From assembly GCA_014549065.1 (NCBI GenBank), contig JACDOX010000044.1, positions 1,674,001 to 1,738,000 on the forward strand: a stretch of 64,000 nt of DNA, given 5' to 3'. The notes below the pieces were generated by a model, which had not been told where the DNA came from, did no database searches, and saw only the letters and a list, made by a program, of their open reading frames with translations. Shown piece after piece: positions 52,661-64,000 of this stretch (its first letter is position 1; every line of letters begins with the position of its first letter). This DNA comes from Cardinalis cardinalis (Eukaryota; Chordata; Aves; Passeriformes; Cardinalidae). The translations under genes were made by a program, and so were the position numbers.

Positions 52661-55370
52661 GAACTTTTCTGCATAAGCAAAACTTAAAGCAGAACATTAT
52701 CTTTCTTTCTTTTTCTAGGCTAGTGCAAGCTACTAATACAAACAAAAAATAAAAGAAATACCAACCAGACATATAAAAATCCTGGTGCAGCTTAAAGTTT
52801 GTATTCAAATGTCAATGTGTGGAGTGATTAACCTGCCTGAGGTTACACCAGACCTCCCTGCTTGTCTGTTACCATCACATGCACTTCCCAAACACTAACC
52901 ACAGCACTCAATGAACATAAAATAGCTGTCATTCCTCCCCCTTTTGCAGAGAAGACACAAGCAAGCTGGTTTTCATCATCCTAAGGAGTACAAAGCTGAA
53001 GTAGCAACTTAGCAGCAGAAGAGGAAGGTTGGAACAACAGTGATCAAGCACAATCTGATTAAGAACAAAATCATCTGTCACATTCAAACGCATCAAAGTG
53101 CGCTCATTACAGCCCAGAGGAGAGACAGCAACACAGAGTCCGGTGCACAAAGACACAGAAAATGAAGGCATCAGAAGTAAATCATTTGTGAAGCATTTCT
53201 AGTCAGACATACATAGATTTAGGTTTATATCACTGAAGATAACCCAGGTCAGCAACAAGTGAGGGTTAATTTCTCAGCACAGGCGAGGAAATCTCACGTC
53301 CCCGGGGCAGGATTACACAAACCTCCCCAAAACAAAGGAAGAATGTGCTCTAACTTCCAATTTATGTCATTAAACATGACACTTCAATAACATAATGCCC
53401 TGCAGTTACAGGTAGTTCTCCTGAAAAACAAGTTTTAAGGAGCACATATCCCTAACTGAAAAGCCGATGGTATTACCCACCAAAAATGAAAAAGTCTATT
53501 TCTGTGCTCTCTTAGCATACCATGTGAATGGATGAGTAGTGGCAGTAGCACAGAGGCTGGGGGTGGTACATGGGGTCAGGAGAATAGCAGGATTGAAGCA
53601 ACACAGACTTATGTCAGTGCTTCAAGCTGCACCTTCCTACTCAAGGTTACTGGAAATAGAGCTGAGAAGCTCTCAAACCATAAAGACCCAACTCGTAATG
53701 CCAGAGGAAACACCCCAAGACTGGAAAAGAATTTTTAGTGACAACGTAACCACATAAATACACATCACTGCAAAGGTAATTCCAGGCAAGCTCCTCTACG
53801 TTTCTGGGATACACCAAATAAAGAAAATAGTACTAGTCTCAGGGCTCACCAACCCTGCCCCTTAATGAAAAACATTTCAATTTCTTTTTCCAAAAAATAT
53901 GATCTTTTGGATCCATTGATGGAATGACAGATGGTTTAGTTCTGCATAATTAAATATTTCTAAACAGTAGTTTCAAATTTTACATAGGGTCTAATTAACA
54001 CATTTTAGCAGAGTTGCCCAAAAATCTAATCTTGGTCAAATGCTGTTTCCCCCATATATACCATCTGGAAGTAAAAATAAAATCACTTTTCCTGATTTAG
54101 TGCTACTAAAGGCATGAGGGTGGTAAGGAACAGAAATAAAATGGTGCATAGCCAGTTATCTCCAGACAGATATGGCTTAGGAAGCGAGAGCTTCGTCTTC
54201 AGAGCTGTGAGTTTAATTTGGTTTAAAAATAAAAAGGCAACAAAAATCCCAATCCAAAGCACATATAACCCCCCCCCNAAAAAAAACCAAAACAAAACAA
54301 AAACCACCCAAACAAAAACCTACCCCCCTAAGTTTGATTAAAAAAGAAATGGAAGAGCAAATGATAGAGGAAGGTCTCCAAACAGACACGGGTGCCCCAG
54401 AGCCTACGTGTTGAACAGTGTACTCCAAGTGTGGTGTGGGCTGCCCAGCAAGGGTCTAAACTTTCATCTGGCACTCAGGGGACATGAATGCAAGTTATTT
54501 AAAACCACAGCACACCCAGCCAGCACATCACTTTAATATTCTGCTATAGATTGTGTTACTGCTATGCTTTATAATAAACCTTTGGCTTCATGTCCAGTTC
54601 TCTGGTGAAGCACAGCAGTGCCACAGCTTTAGGGTTTTAAGAATTACAGGAGACAGTTCATGCTTCTGCCAAATCCAGACGCACAGCAGTATCCCAAAGG
54701 CAGTGAAAAAATGCCATAGTTTTCTGGAAAAGGGTCTCACACTGAACAGAGATAAACAAGCTGAGTTTGCAACTGAGTCAAACTATGATCTCTGGTCTCC
54801 TGATCTGATTTACAGCTCCAATCTTCACTGTTCAAATGTGAACAAAGGCCTTGTTTTAATGCAGAAATAAGAAAAGCATTCAGAAGTATCCACCTGAAGT
54901 CTGCTGAGCAAAACGGGAAGGGCCTGGGTGGTTTCCCAGGGCCCGGCTCAGGCAGCAATAGCAGAAAGTGCAGAGAGGTCAGCAGAGGCAGGCAGGGCAG
55001 CAGCCCCAGCNGCACACACGTGGTGTGAAGATCGGCGGACACAGGTCAGGCGGGACAGGGGACAGCCTGTGCCATAGCTGGGCCACTACCTGCACACATA
55101 CTTCCCGCTAAAGGGCAAGGCAAAAGCAGAACAAAGCACTGAAACATCTCAGACCTCTGCTCCTTCACAGGGCGAGTGACAAACGCTGTGCTTCCAGCAG
55201 GCATGTGAATGCAACAAACAAGAGGGAAGAATTTGAAACCTTTGCCACTTGCCTATCTTGACAGTGAAATTCATCCCTTCTTTGAAACCCCAACGAGGGA
55301 AGGGGCTTGAAAACACACAAATCAGGTTGGTTTTCACTTCAAATTCATGCACAATTTAGCAATCATCTTC

Positions 55371-55393
55371 TTTTTTTTTTTTTTTTTTTTTTG
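55371..55393. repeat. Poly(T) run
   Basis: A T tract of more than 20 bases is followed by GCAGCGCTGCC. It looks like a plus-strand splice acceptor, but no reading frame or family match follows, so it is listed as a homopolymer only. Confidence 0.85.
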
Positions 55394-56804
55394 CAGCGCT
55401 GCCAAGTAGCAGAATGGTCAGGCCATAGCAAACTATTGCATGTACGAAGCTGCCCTACGGACACAGCCCGAGCCACACCTTCCCCAGGAGGCGCCAGGGC
55501 AGATCTGCTTTTCACGGGAGCCAGTTCCTAATCCTGGATCGAGACTCGTGGTGGGTGCCAGCAGACACTGAACCTACCCCAAACCGAACTGCAACACTCA
55601 GCTATAATGTATAAATCCATACTGATCCTGAAGATTTTGGTAATGGGGCTGTGCTGAAAAATGTTTAAAGCCATGACCCCTGCAGGTATTTGTTACCACC
55701 TCTGTGTCAGGGCTGGTATGCATCAATAAAAAGCTGGGTCTGGCATGACAGCTCTCCAGTGCCTGCTGGCAGCAGATCAGATTGTACTTTGAACAAAAAA
55801 CTTAGTGTTGCAACATATCCCTCCTCACCATTCTGCAGCACTAAAACAAACCAGGCAGAGAGACATATACATGCACAATTTTTCTCTACACTATAAACTA
55901 ATAAACATGAAAGTCTACTTATGTCAACATGAGTCTGTTTATTCCTTGCAAGAATTTATAAGTTGGCATTTCAAGAGCTTGGAGACATTCTTGACTAAAG
56001 AAAATAACATTAAATCAAGTTTCAAAGTTCATTAATAACTCAAAATATTTTCCAGGGAGCACCAAAGTAAATTTTTCCATAACTGCTGATGAGGAAGAGT
56101 TTGTTGAGAGATATCATCTCATCCTCCCCTAAAAGGCGTGACTATTTGTATTTTGATTCCTGCATTTTCTAATTTTGGTTTGCCTTTTTTTTTGGTAGCC
56201 TGGCTCAAATAATTTAAGATTTTTTTTTTCCCCAATGCAAAAATATTTGAGTTCTCAGGAGACCTGCAAGTCTTGAAAGAACTGGAAAAGAAAAACAAAT
56301 TACAGTTTCATCAGCATTCAAGACCAGCAGTGAAGTGGAAGAGCAAGGCACATTTGCAAGGAAAATACCACCTTCTTATTTCAGCTTCACTATAAAGGAA
56401 AAAAAAGGAAAAAAACAGTGGAGAGGAAAAGTTGTAGAAGGTAAGATCATTAAGAAGAGTGCTGGCAGGAGGTGACCACTCCAGACTAATGATGTCAACC
56501 CCAATAGCCACACATTCGAGTGTCCAAATTTTAGCATCTGCTTATATACTAAAGCACAGTGGGCAGAGTTGAATAGAATTTGCCCACAAACAACACAAAA
56601 TTTCTCAGGCACCCTGAAGAAACGTAAAATATTCACTCAACAGCCAAATCAGCTCTATGCTGTATTCTTCATTTGTTTGTAAGTTACCAAAGCCAAAGCA
56701 CACTAATAGAAGCAAGAAAAAATCTCTTGAAAACCAGATAATTTATGAAACTATGCTAAGGGATATAGGAAATATCAACAGTATTCCAACAAACCCACAA
56801 AGTG

Positions 56805-57050
56805 AAGCATTTAAAACTGAAGAGGGTACATTTAGATTGGATACCAGGAAGAAATTCTTCACCGAGGCGGTGGTGAGATACTGGAACAAGCTGCCTAAAG
56901 AAGCTGGGGATGCCCCATCCTTGGAAATGTTCAAGGCCAGGTTGAATGGAACTCTAAGCAGCCAGGTCTGGCAAAAGGTGTCACTGCCCACAGCAGAGCC
57001 ATTGGAACTAAATGATCTTTAAGGTCCCTTCCAACCCAACCCATTCTATG
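56805..57050 (+). mobile_element. CR1 LINE 3'-end fragment, about 250 bp
   Basis: Diagnostic pieces in order are GGATACCAGGAAGAAATTCT, GGCGGTGGTGAGATACTGGA, AGAAGCTGGGGATGCCCCAT, GTTCAAGGCCAGGTTGAATG, CTAAATGATCTTTAAGGTCC and CTTCCAACCCAACCCATTCT. This is the 3' UTR of CR1 up to the terminal repeat. A 121-aa open frame over it is read-through of the repeat and not a gene. Confidence 0.95.
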
Positions 57051-58173
57051 AGTCTCTTTTTTGTTTCAAGTTTCACTTCAGACTAGGATAAATTCCCTTC
57101 CACAAGTTTGCACATTGCAAATTTGCTGCAGTATGCAAATCTGGACTGTCCTAGGAAGCACCCCAAGAAGCCTGGGAATGAGGCACCACACTGGTGGAGA
57201 TCTGTAATGAAGCAAAGATGGAAAGTGCAAGCTCCATACCCAGAGACAGCATGCAGGAAATGCTCAAGTAAATTACTGTACAGGTGAGCCAAAGGAGGAA
57301 CGTTCAGGGGGTATTAACATTTTTCTATCTGATGAAAAACAGACTACAAAAGGTATGAAAAACAGATTTGTCGCTATACAACTTTCCACACATATCCAGC
57401 TGCCAGAAATGTTAAATGGCACAATTCAAAAAGGAGGCATCATGCCAGCTGTCATATTCGTCTATATCAAGAGTGAACAAAATAAAGAAAGGAAAAGATA
57501 TTAAGGCTGGAGTTTCTCTTAAGGGGATTGTATTAATTAAATTTTTTCCCCACAATGTGTTGGTTAAAAATCCAAGAGAATCTAACTTACAATATAGAGC
57601 TCTGTCTTGCACTGAAAACCAGCTTCTAAGTAAATGCACTGAAATTATGTCCTGTAATAACTGTAATTTGCTTACACATTTGTTACGTTCTCATTGTTCA
57701 GCTCTCAGTTTCATTTTAAACAATAGCATATGGAGACATAAGGCACATATTGTAAGCAACATTCTTTCTTCTCTGCAAGAGAAGTCGTGAGAGTTTACAT
57801 ACATTACAATCCCCACAGTTTACAATGACTGGGCCCAGCCCAGATATGTATGCAATATCATCTAGACCTTTCCCATACCTACTTCTAGCATCTTTATGTT
57901 GAAGTGCTTTTGAAAAGTATCACATATTTATAATTAAAGCAGTATATTTCCTACACATATTCAAGAGAGATTCAGGTTACCATTATCCACTATTTACTTA
58001 TTCCAACACTTCCTCACAATCTTGCCTGCCATGCTCCATCCCCTATTAACAAGGACTTCCCCCACACAACACATATTTGTTAGAGGAGCAGCAAACACAA
58101 GAAGCAAATAAGCTTTGTGGAGAAATACAGAATTTTCACCTGAAGTCTCATCTCCCCCAAACCAGAAGAAACC

Positions 58174-58528
58174 AGTGAATCTCGCCCAGGAGAGGGGACC
58201 TCATCAACGTTATCTAAGTATCTAAAAGGGGAGTGCTAAGAGGATGGAGCCGGGATCTTCCCAGTGTTGCCAAGTGATAGGACAAGAAGCGACAGGCAGA
58301 CACTGATGCACAGGAGGTTCCAACTCCTGAACATGAGTAAGAACTTTTTTACTGTGCAGGGGATTGAACACTGGAGATTGCACCGAGAGGGTGTGGAGTC
58401 TCTCTCACTGCAGATACTCAAGAACAGGATGCAATCCTGTGCCATGTGGTCTAGAATTGCTTGAGCAGGGAGGTTGGACCAGATGACCCACTGTGGTCCC
58501 TTGCAACCTGACCCATTCTGTGACTCTG
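58174..58528 (+). mobile_element. CR1 LINE 3'-end fragment, different subfamily
   Basis: Landmarks are CTCGCCCAGGAGAGGGGACC, CATCAACGTTATCTAAGTAT, GTTGCCAAGTGATAGGACAA, CTGAACATGAGTAAGAACTT, GTGTGGAGTCTCTCTCACTG and GGAGGTTGGACCAGATGACC. It ends with CAACCTGACCCATTCTGTGA. The CCATTCTGTGACTCTG tail marks the CR1 subfamily whose terminal repeat reads ATTCTGTG rather than ATTCTATG. It is 5'-truncated and decayed. Confidence 0.93.
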
Positions 58529-61500
58529 AGGCAAAGGAAGCTCTAAACTTTCTTCATTAAAGGGCCTATCCACATAGCATGGAAGTTAGGACTCAACATG
58601 CTTCAGACAGACAAATTACAGAAATATATATTCATTCATCTTCTTCATCCAGAATACGGCAAGCAGAAGAGACCCTCCACACGCTGCTGCCCACACATAG
58701 CTCTCAACCTCATTATTTCAGTACTGCACCAAACAGCTTGTTCACATTCGCACATTCAGTACTTGGAGAAAAGCAATTACCCGGTCAGTTCCCATTTTAA
58801 AGCTTGCAGAGCCCTGGCTCAGTGTTTCTGTCAAGTCAAGAAATTCACCAGGCCAGTGCTTATTCTGCCCATTCCTCCCCACACTGCCAGAAGTGGCTCT
58901 GTGGCATGACAGGGGACATGCTGCCTCTCTGCAGCACCCCACATCCCAGTGTTTAATGAAGTCCCGAGCAAGAAATTCCCACACACATCCACTGAAAGCC
59001 TTCTCCATCTTTTAACACTCTGTGCCTGCTGCAACTTGCAATGCCTTGTAAAAACTAATAGAAATATACTTCCCCCAGAGCACAATCTGTCAGAGGATAA
59101 TTCATTTAGGACTTGGCTGAACGAGTTTCAGGGCACCATGGGCTTCCTGGAAGGCGGGAAGACTTATTCAATTATTCCACACACTACCACTACCATGGCT
59201 TTTGCTTTGCATATGTTGACACCAGAAGTTGGAGCCACCATTAATAATCAGCCAATTTGCCTGATTTACTTTCCTAACAGGGTAAAATTCTACCACACAG
59301 GCCATGCACTGTTTTGTTCTGAAGATCTCTAGCAAGCCAGCTGCTCCGTAATTCACTTTCCTGTACCACATATACATGAAACTGCATATACCATGTCCCA
59401 ATAAAACAGCTTGTAGAAAGTCAACAACACTTTGGTCACTATGTAATTGATTTAAATACTTGAATTTGATGCTCCATTTTCAGAAGTTTTGAGATTTGAC
59501 ACGTTGTCTGTTTAATTACACACACAACCCAGATTATAAGAGATCTGCAAAAATTTGTTTCGGGAATTAGGAAAAAAAATCAAACATGAGAAAAATATTT
59601 GGCACAGCTCTGTGCCCAAAAGTCCTGAAATATTTATAATGCTACTTGACCAGCCAGCACTGCCACCCTCACACATTCAAAAACCATGAGTCAGGCCCTA
59701 GAAATAAGTAGCGCTTTTTAATCTCACAGTTTTATTGCCAAGATACACTCTGAGGTTTTGCTGGGTTTTCCAGCTTACTTTTCTTAAATCTGCAATGCAA
59801 GACCAAAGGATTATTTTGATGATTTAAACTGCATTCAGATTTTTATACATCAATACAAAGGACTGGGAGCTCAAAAGCAACTCCCCACAATGTTCCCCTC
59901 CCAAAAATTCACAGTTACTTTGACACTCCAAAACAGCAGCAGCACAAGTAACTAATTTCCTTTATAATCTTGATTGCAGCAGTTTTGGAAGGGCTGCTTT
60001 AGGAGTATCTCTTCAACGTACAGGAAGACAGCAAGAGGTTGCAGACAGCTATGTGTGGCCCTGATTAACATCCAGATGAGCTTACTGGTGCATATCACAA
60101 AGCACTTCCTCCTCTTTATGGGACGACTGGCAAAACGAACTCAGATCTGGCGCATCACCGTGAGGCCCCTCTGATAACAGATTTTGGCTCCATTTTATTC
60201 AAGCCTTTCAACAACAATCTTTACTCTTCCTCCCAGTGAGAATTAAAGGAATGGGGGAAAGGCCACACTGGTATCTTCTGCGTGCTTTTTAACCAACACT
60301 TTGCTTGTAGAGTCCATTCATTAATAAACAGAGATCAAGCCAATGAAGCTGCCTTCTTTATGTTATTTAACCCTATCATATTGTAACAGCCTCATGGGCA
60401 AATGACACCTAAACCCCCTGTGCCCTCCTGAATCACAATGGCCTGAGGCGGCTGAGGCTGAGGGAAGGAAGCCAGTAGCATTGCCATGATGTTGAGAGTG
60501 CAGAAGGGATCTTGTGGCAGGCTCCAAAAGACAGTCACACACACCGGGCAGCAAGAAACTGGAATACATAGTTCAGTCATGCCCAGGAAGGTCAAGAATC
60601 TGTCAGGAAGCTAAAAGCCACAATAAATCTCTAGACCCACTTCTCCACACCTCACATGTAACACCAGCTATAGAATTTTCCCTAGAAGGCTGCAGTGCTT
60701 TTTGGGTTGGAAACCCAAAGCATGCACGTGCTGCTGGCAGTATTTATTCAGGAATCCAGGGGCACCCAGTTGCTCATAAAAGAGCAGGTTGCTTCTTCAC
60801 GCTGAAGCATTTCCTGTAAATACACCTATAAAGCAAAAGCTGCCTGTATCCAGCCCTGCTTTTCTGATAACAGAAACCCAGTGCTGGGCACAGGACAAAC
60901 TACACTCTGCAAGGACTGGCACAGCTCGGAAAAATGGGAGGGAAAAGGATGGTTACAGACTTGCAATGCAGTACTAATGCAATTCAAAGCAGAGACAAGC
61001 TATCCCTATAGCCACTTATTCCACCTGCTTTAGAGTTTAAAGCTCTTATCATTTGTCACTTGGAGCTCTCCGACAAACATTCTATATATTCCCTAGTTTT
61101 GTACATTTTTTAGCTTGTGATTTTTTTGGTTCCTAATTCTTATTTCTTTTATTCCTATCCCTTCCTTTGATTTATTAATTCTAAACCCTGTTAGCATCAC
61201 AGGTAATAATGGATTCTGAACAGCATTTCTCTTAAATGATAACTAAGAGCAAAAATTCCTGGTAGAATTATTTCAGCAGTAAGGTACAAGTCTTCAGGCT
61301 AAGAAAAGGAAAGACAAAACTTCAAGGCAGTACAAATATTGTTCTTGCAAAACTACCTTCCTCTTTCTGATAAAACAGGCAACAAACTAAAGTACTCAAA
61401 CCTATTTATCAGAAACTGAAAAAATGGCACTAGAAAACTAACTCTGAGTTTGAGTGGTTAGCTATCTTAAATACTGAAGTGAGGTTATTTCCTAATTCAT

Positions 61501-64000
61501 AATGCCCATTGTAATGCACAATGTTTCCTAAAATTGACACAATCATTACTTAAATGTCATTGTACTTAAGTCTAAACTATTTGCATGCCACCCCTCTCAA
61601 GTGTATGCTTTCCCAGAAGCAAAGCAGTTACACATTCCACTATGCTCATCTTTATCCCTTCACTCTGGGTAATATTTTTCTTCATGAGGAATTCCCTCTT
61701 GTGAGGTCTTATCTCCCATATCCAGCCCCCTTCCAAGTCATACAGAAATTTCTCTCAAGTGAATGAGTCCCTGCTGCAGGATAGAGGCTGATTAGGTAAT
61801 CATCATCAGGGCAACGCGCAACAGGAAAATCTCTACAAAACCTCATTTTGTGCCCTGGGAATACGTTCCTTGCTAAAGGAATGGAATTCTGAATTGGAAT
61901 GTAGAAAGCAGGAATGAGAAAATTAGGACATGCAATTAAGAAGGGAAAAAAAAAGTACAGAGGGAATGAGTGACAGAGCAGGCATTCAGAGCTAGCAGAA
62001 ACACTGGAAGCACTCCATCCTGTGGATGAGGTCAGGAACCAGTTGACGTCAATGACTAAAGCATCCAAAATCCTGTACTTCACCCATCTGCCTCCATCCC
62101 AATGCCAAAAGTATGCCTTACATTCATTTGCAAGGAGGAAGCAGTGGGAGAACACCCCAGCAGTCTGGCCTTCCACAGTGGTAGGAGGTTACAAAGTAAA
62201 GCATCAACACCAACTGGTTTGCCCTAAATCCTTCCTTTGACTGCTGTAATCAGAGTTTCCTGTGAGCAATTTCCACTTATTTCATCCCACACCATCCAGA
62301 ACAGACGTATGCACTGATCTGGGCTGTCAACTGCAACAGCAGCAGTTTTCATCAGTTCAGACGTCAAAACTAATTAATGTAATTTTAAGTTTCAATGATC
62401 AGCAGCTTGTATATTTTAAAGCTGAATGGAGATGTGTCAATGGAGGAAAATACTCCCACAAAAGAGCTACTCCACTGCCAGTGAGTATCACATTCCCTCT
62501 GACATATGAGGGATGGTGATGCTTTTATCCAGAGAGATAGTGCAAGAATTCAAGCCTCCAAGCTTTAAGTGCACACCTCATGGAAACCATCTCTAGGTTT
62601 TCACATTGAAAGTGAACTGCATTTCTAGACATTTACACAAAATTTGATCTTTCAGTCAAAAACACCTACTCATCTGTATTTTGTTCATAAGCTCAATTAT
62701 TAAACCAGCAGTTCAGAAGTTTTACAAACCTACCCAAATAAAGGACATGCTCTGAGGGTAGTAATCTCTACCTTAAAAATTATAACTTATGCAATAATTG
62801 CATATGGCTAAGAGAAAAGGGCATGGAGCATCTCTACATTTCCATGGCAAGAGTTAGTATTACTAAAGCACTTGATTTACTGACGGAATTTGGCTGTCTG
62901 GTAAAGGCCTGTTTCTATTTGAGCTCTCTGGATGCCACACAAATATCTGTGCTAGTCAATACTCTTAGGGTAAAAATCACTGGCTCATCCATCTTCGAGA
63001 CAAAGTAGAAAGTTGTCTGGGAAAGGTCAACTGTCTCCTCCAAGCAAGTCTGTGCTTCTTTCTTCCTGGTAACAAGTCTGAAGAACCAAAACTGCAAGGT
63101 GCTGAGCCACGATGTACATCGACACAGGCTGAGCCTCATGCAAGAGTCATCTTATGGCAACAACTTATATGCCCACAGTTGCACTTTTCCTTGAGTGTTT
63201 TTCCAGTGCCAAGGCCTGGGTTATTAGTATTTACAGGATTACAATCGATTTGCAAAATGTCAAACTAATTTAATTTACAAATTATGCTCTCAAAGGAGAT
63301 TCGTGTATGCCCCAGCTACAGTGACTTTTGATTCTAGCCAGCTGCCAAAATATGACAGCTCGAAAGTGGAGAGAAGAGAATGTATTCATAGCTGACAGAA
63401 GTGGTTATTTAATAAGCATTCAGTGGCAGTTTTCACAGCTTAGTACGCTGACAGACATGTCCTAGCAAGTCTGGCTTCGGCACTTCTAGCCTGTACTGTC
63501 CCCAGGTATCTGCTACCACTGTGCCAGCAGACTCAGTTCCTGGGGCCAAGCCTGTTGGGCTGAGAGAACCTCCGCTGCACCATTCCCATCTACTACCCCT
63601 GCTTAGGGCACTGATGGAGGAAGAACTTTGTCTGTGGAGTTGGCTTTAAGCTCCATCACCAAAACGCAAGCACAGGTTTTCTTCTGCCAACCTTCTTCAG
63701 CCAGTGAGTAGCACTGACGGGGTGGGGGCCAGCTCACATCCAAGAGGACTATTTGGTACTACACAAGCTTATTCCCACTTTTGAGAGTGCCAATATTTGG
63801 GGAGGGGGGTCTTTCTCACACCTCTTAGCGTTAAAAAAATATTTAAAGAAGACAGGAACTCAGGAACCAGGTAGGATGCAAGGCTCTCCAACCATTACTG
63901 CTTCCTTTGCAAGGCTGTGGCCTCTGATGACTATTTACATTACAATTGATCAAGTCATGATTCCAACAATCAGCCCTCCACAAAGAACTAGTCCACCATC

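Larger units (their letters stand above)
35918..64000 (-). other. PDLIM5: PDLIM5 intron (partial, at least 28 kb), 5' side of the PDZ exon
   Basis: The sequence upstream of the PDZ exon holds no recognisable first coding exon; nothing resembles the expected MSNYSVSLVGPAPWGF peptide on the minus strand. It holds three CR1 fragments (37101-37480, 56805-57050, 58174-58528), one clear and one weaker LTR-like element (about 39380-39660 and 38480-38700), a 62-bp tandem duplication (39767-39890), a hairpin/direct-repeat cluster (43976-44059), a G/T-rich stretch (48350-48470) and poly(A)/poly(T) runs near 52630 and 55371. Ambiguous bases occur near 41156, 52432, 54278 and 55012. No other gene is visible, so the assignment to the PDLIM5 intron is an inference from the missing exon. 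Confidence 0.7.

Noticed and set aside
54268..54330. C-run/A-rich stretch with an N as a possible functional tract
   Set aside because: Homopolymer with an unresolved base; sequencing uncertainty is the simplest explanation.
55371..55531. Poly(T) tract followed by GCAG as a plus-strand splice acceptor and exon
   Set aside because: No downstream donor or protein family support. The T tract is more simply a homopolymer.
56657..57022. 121-aa open frame containing DTRKKFFTEAVVRYWNKLPK
   Set aside because: This is a translation of the CR1 3' end, a well-known repeat-derived frame, and not a gene.
61709..62176. 155-aa open frame on the minus strand
   Set aside because: No recognisable domain, odd composition and no splice or family support. 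One frame of this length is expected by chance in 64 kb read in six frames.

Overview
The window looks like an avian nuclear genome. Several 3'-end fragments of CR1 (chicken repeat 1) LINEs are present, coding sequence occurs only as short exons with GT-AG boundaries, most of the DNA is AT-rich intron, and compact LTR-like sequences with avian-style cores are scattered through it. Scattered single N bases suggest a draft assembly. I cannot resolve the bird lineage further from sequence alone.

One gene is recognisable: PDLIM5 (Enigma homolog, ENH), on the minus strand and cut at both ends. Four consecutive coding exons can be placed. They are the second part of the PDZ domain (35766-35917), a 43-nt micro-exon (7724-7766), a proline/alanine/serine-rich linker exon (6130-6476), and the conserved segment carrying the SRSFRILAQITGT motif (1072-1244). 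Together they hold 715 nt, and every codon split across an intron is completed by the next exon. The first coding exon (N-terminus and PDZ carboxylate-binding loop) is not found in the 28 kb beyond 35917, so it probably lies past the right edge. The C-terminal LIM-domain exons lie past the left edge.

The introns measure 4,885 bp (1245-6129), 1,247 bp (6477-7723) and 27,999 bp (7767-35765), plus partial introns at each end (1-1071 and 35918-64000). They contain five CR1 fragments (four on the plus strand, so antisense to PDLIM5), three LTR-like cores with a fixed TATA-to-AATAAA spacing, one weaker LTR-like candidate, tandem duplications and several hairpins. No second protein-coding gene, tRNA, rRNA or CRISPR array is visible.

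The most unusual structure is a pair of adjacent long fold-backs at 26518-26662. One has a 29-bp perfect stem; the other has a stem of about 30 bp with one mismatch and one bulge. Both loops carry the same GCAGTAA heptamer. The very divergent but phase-perfect 43-nt exon and the shortened, GC-rich linker exon are the main points of interest in the gene itself.
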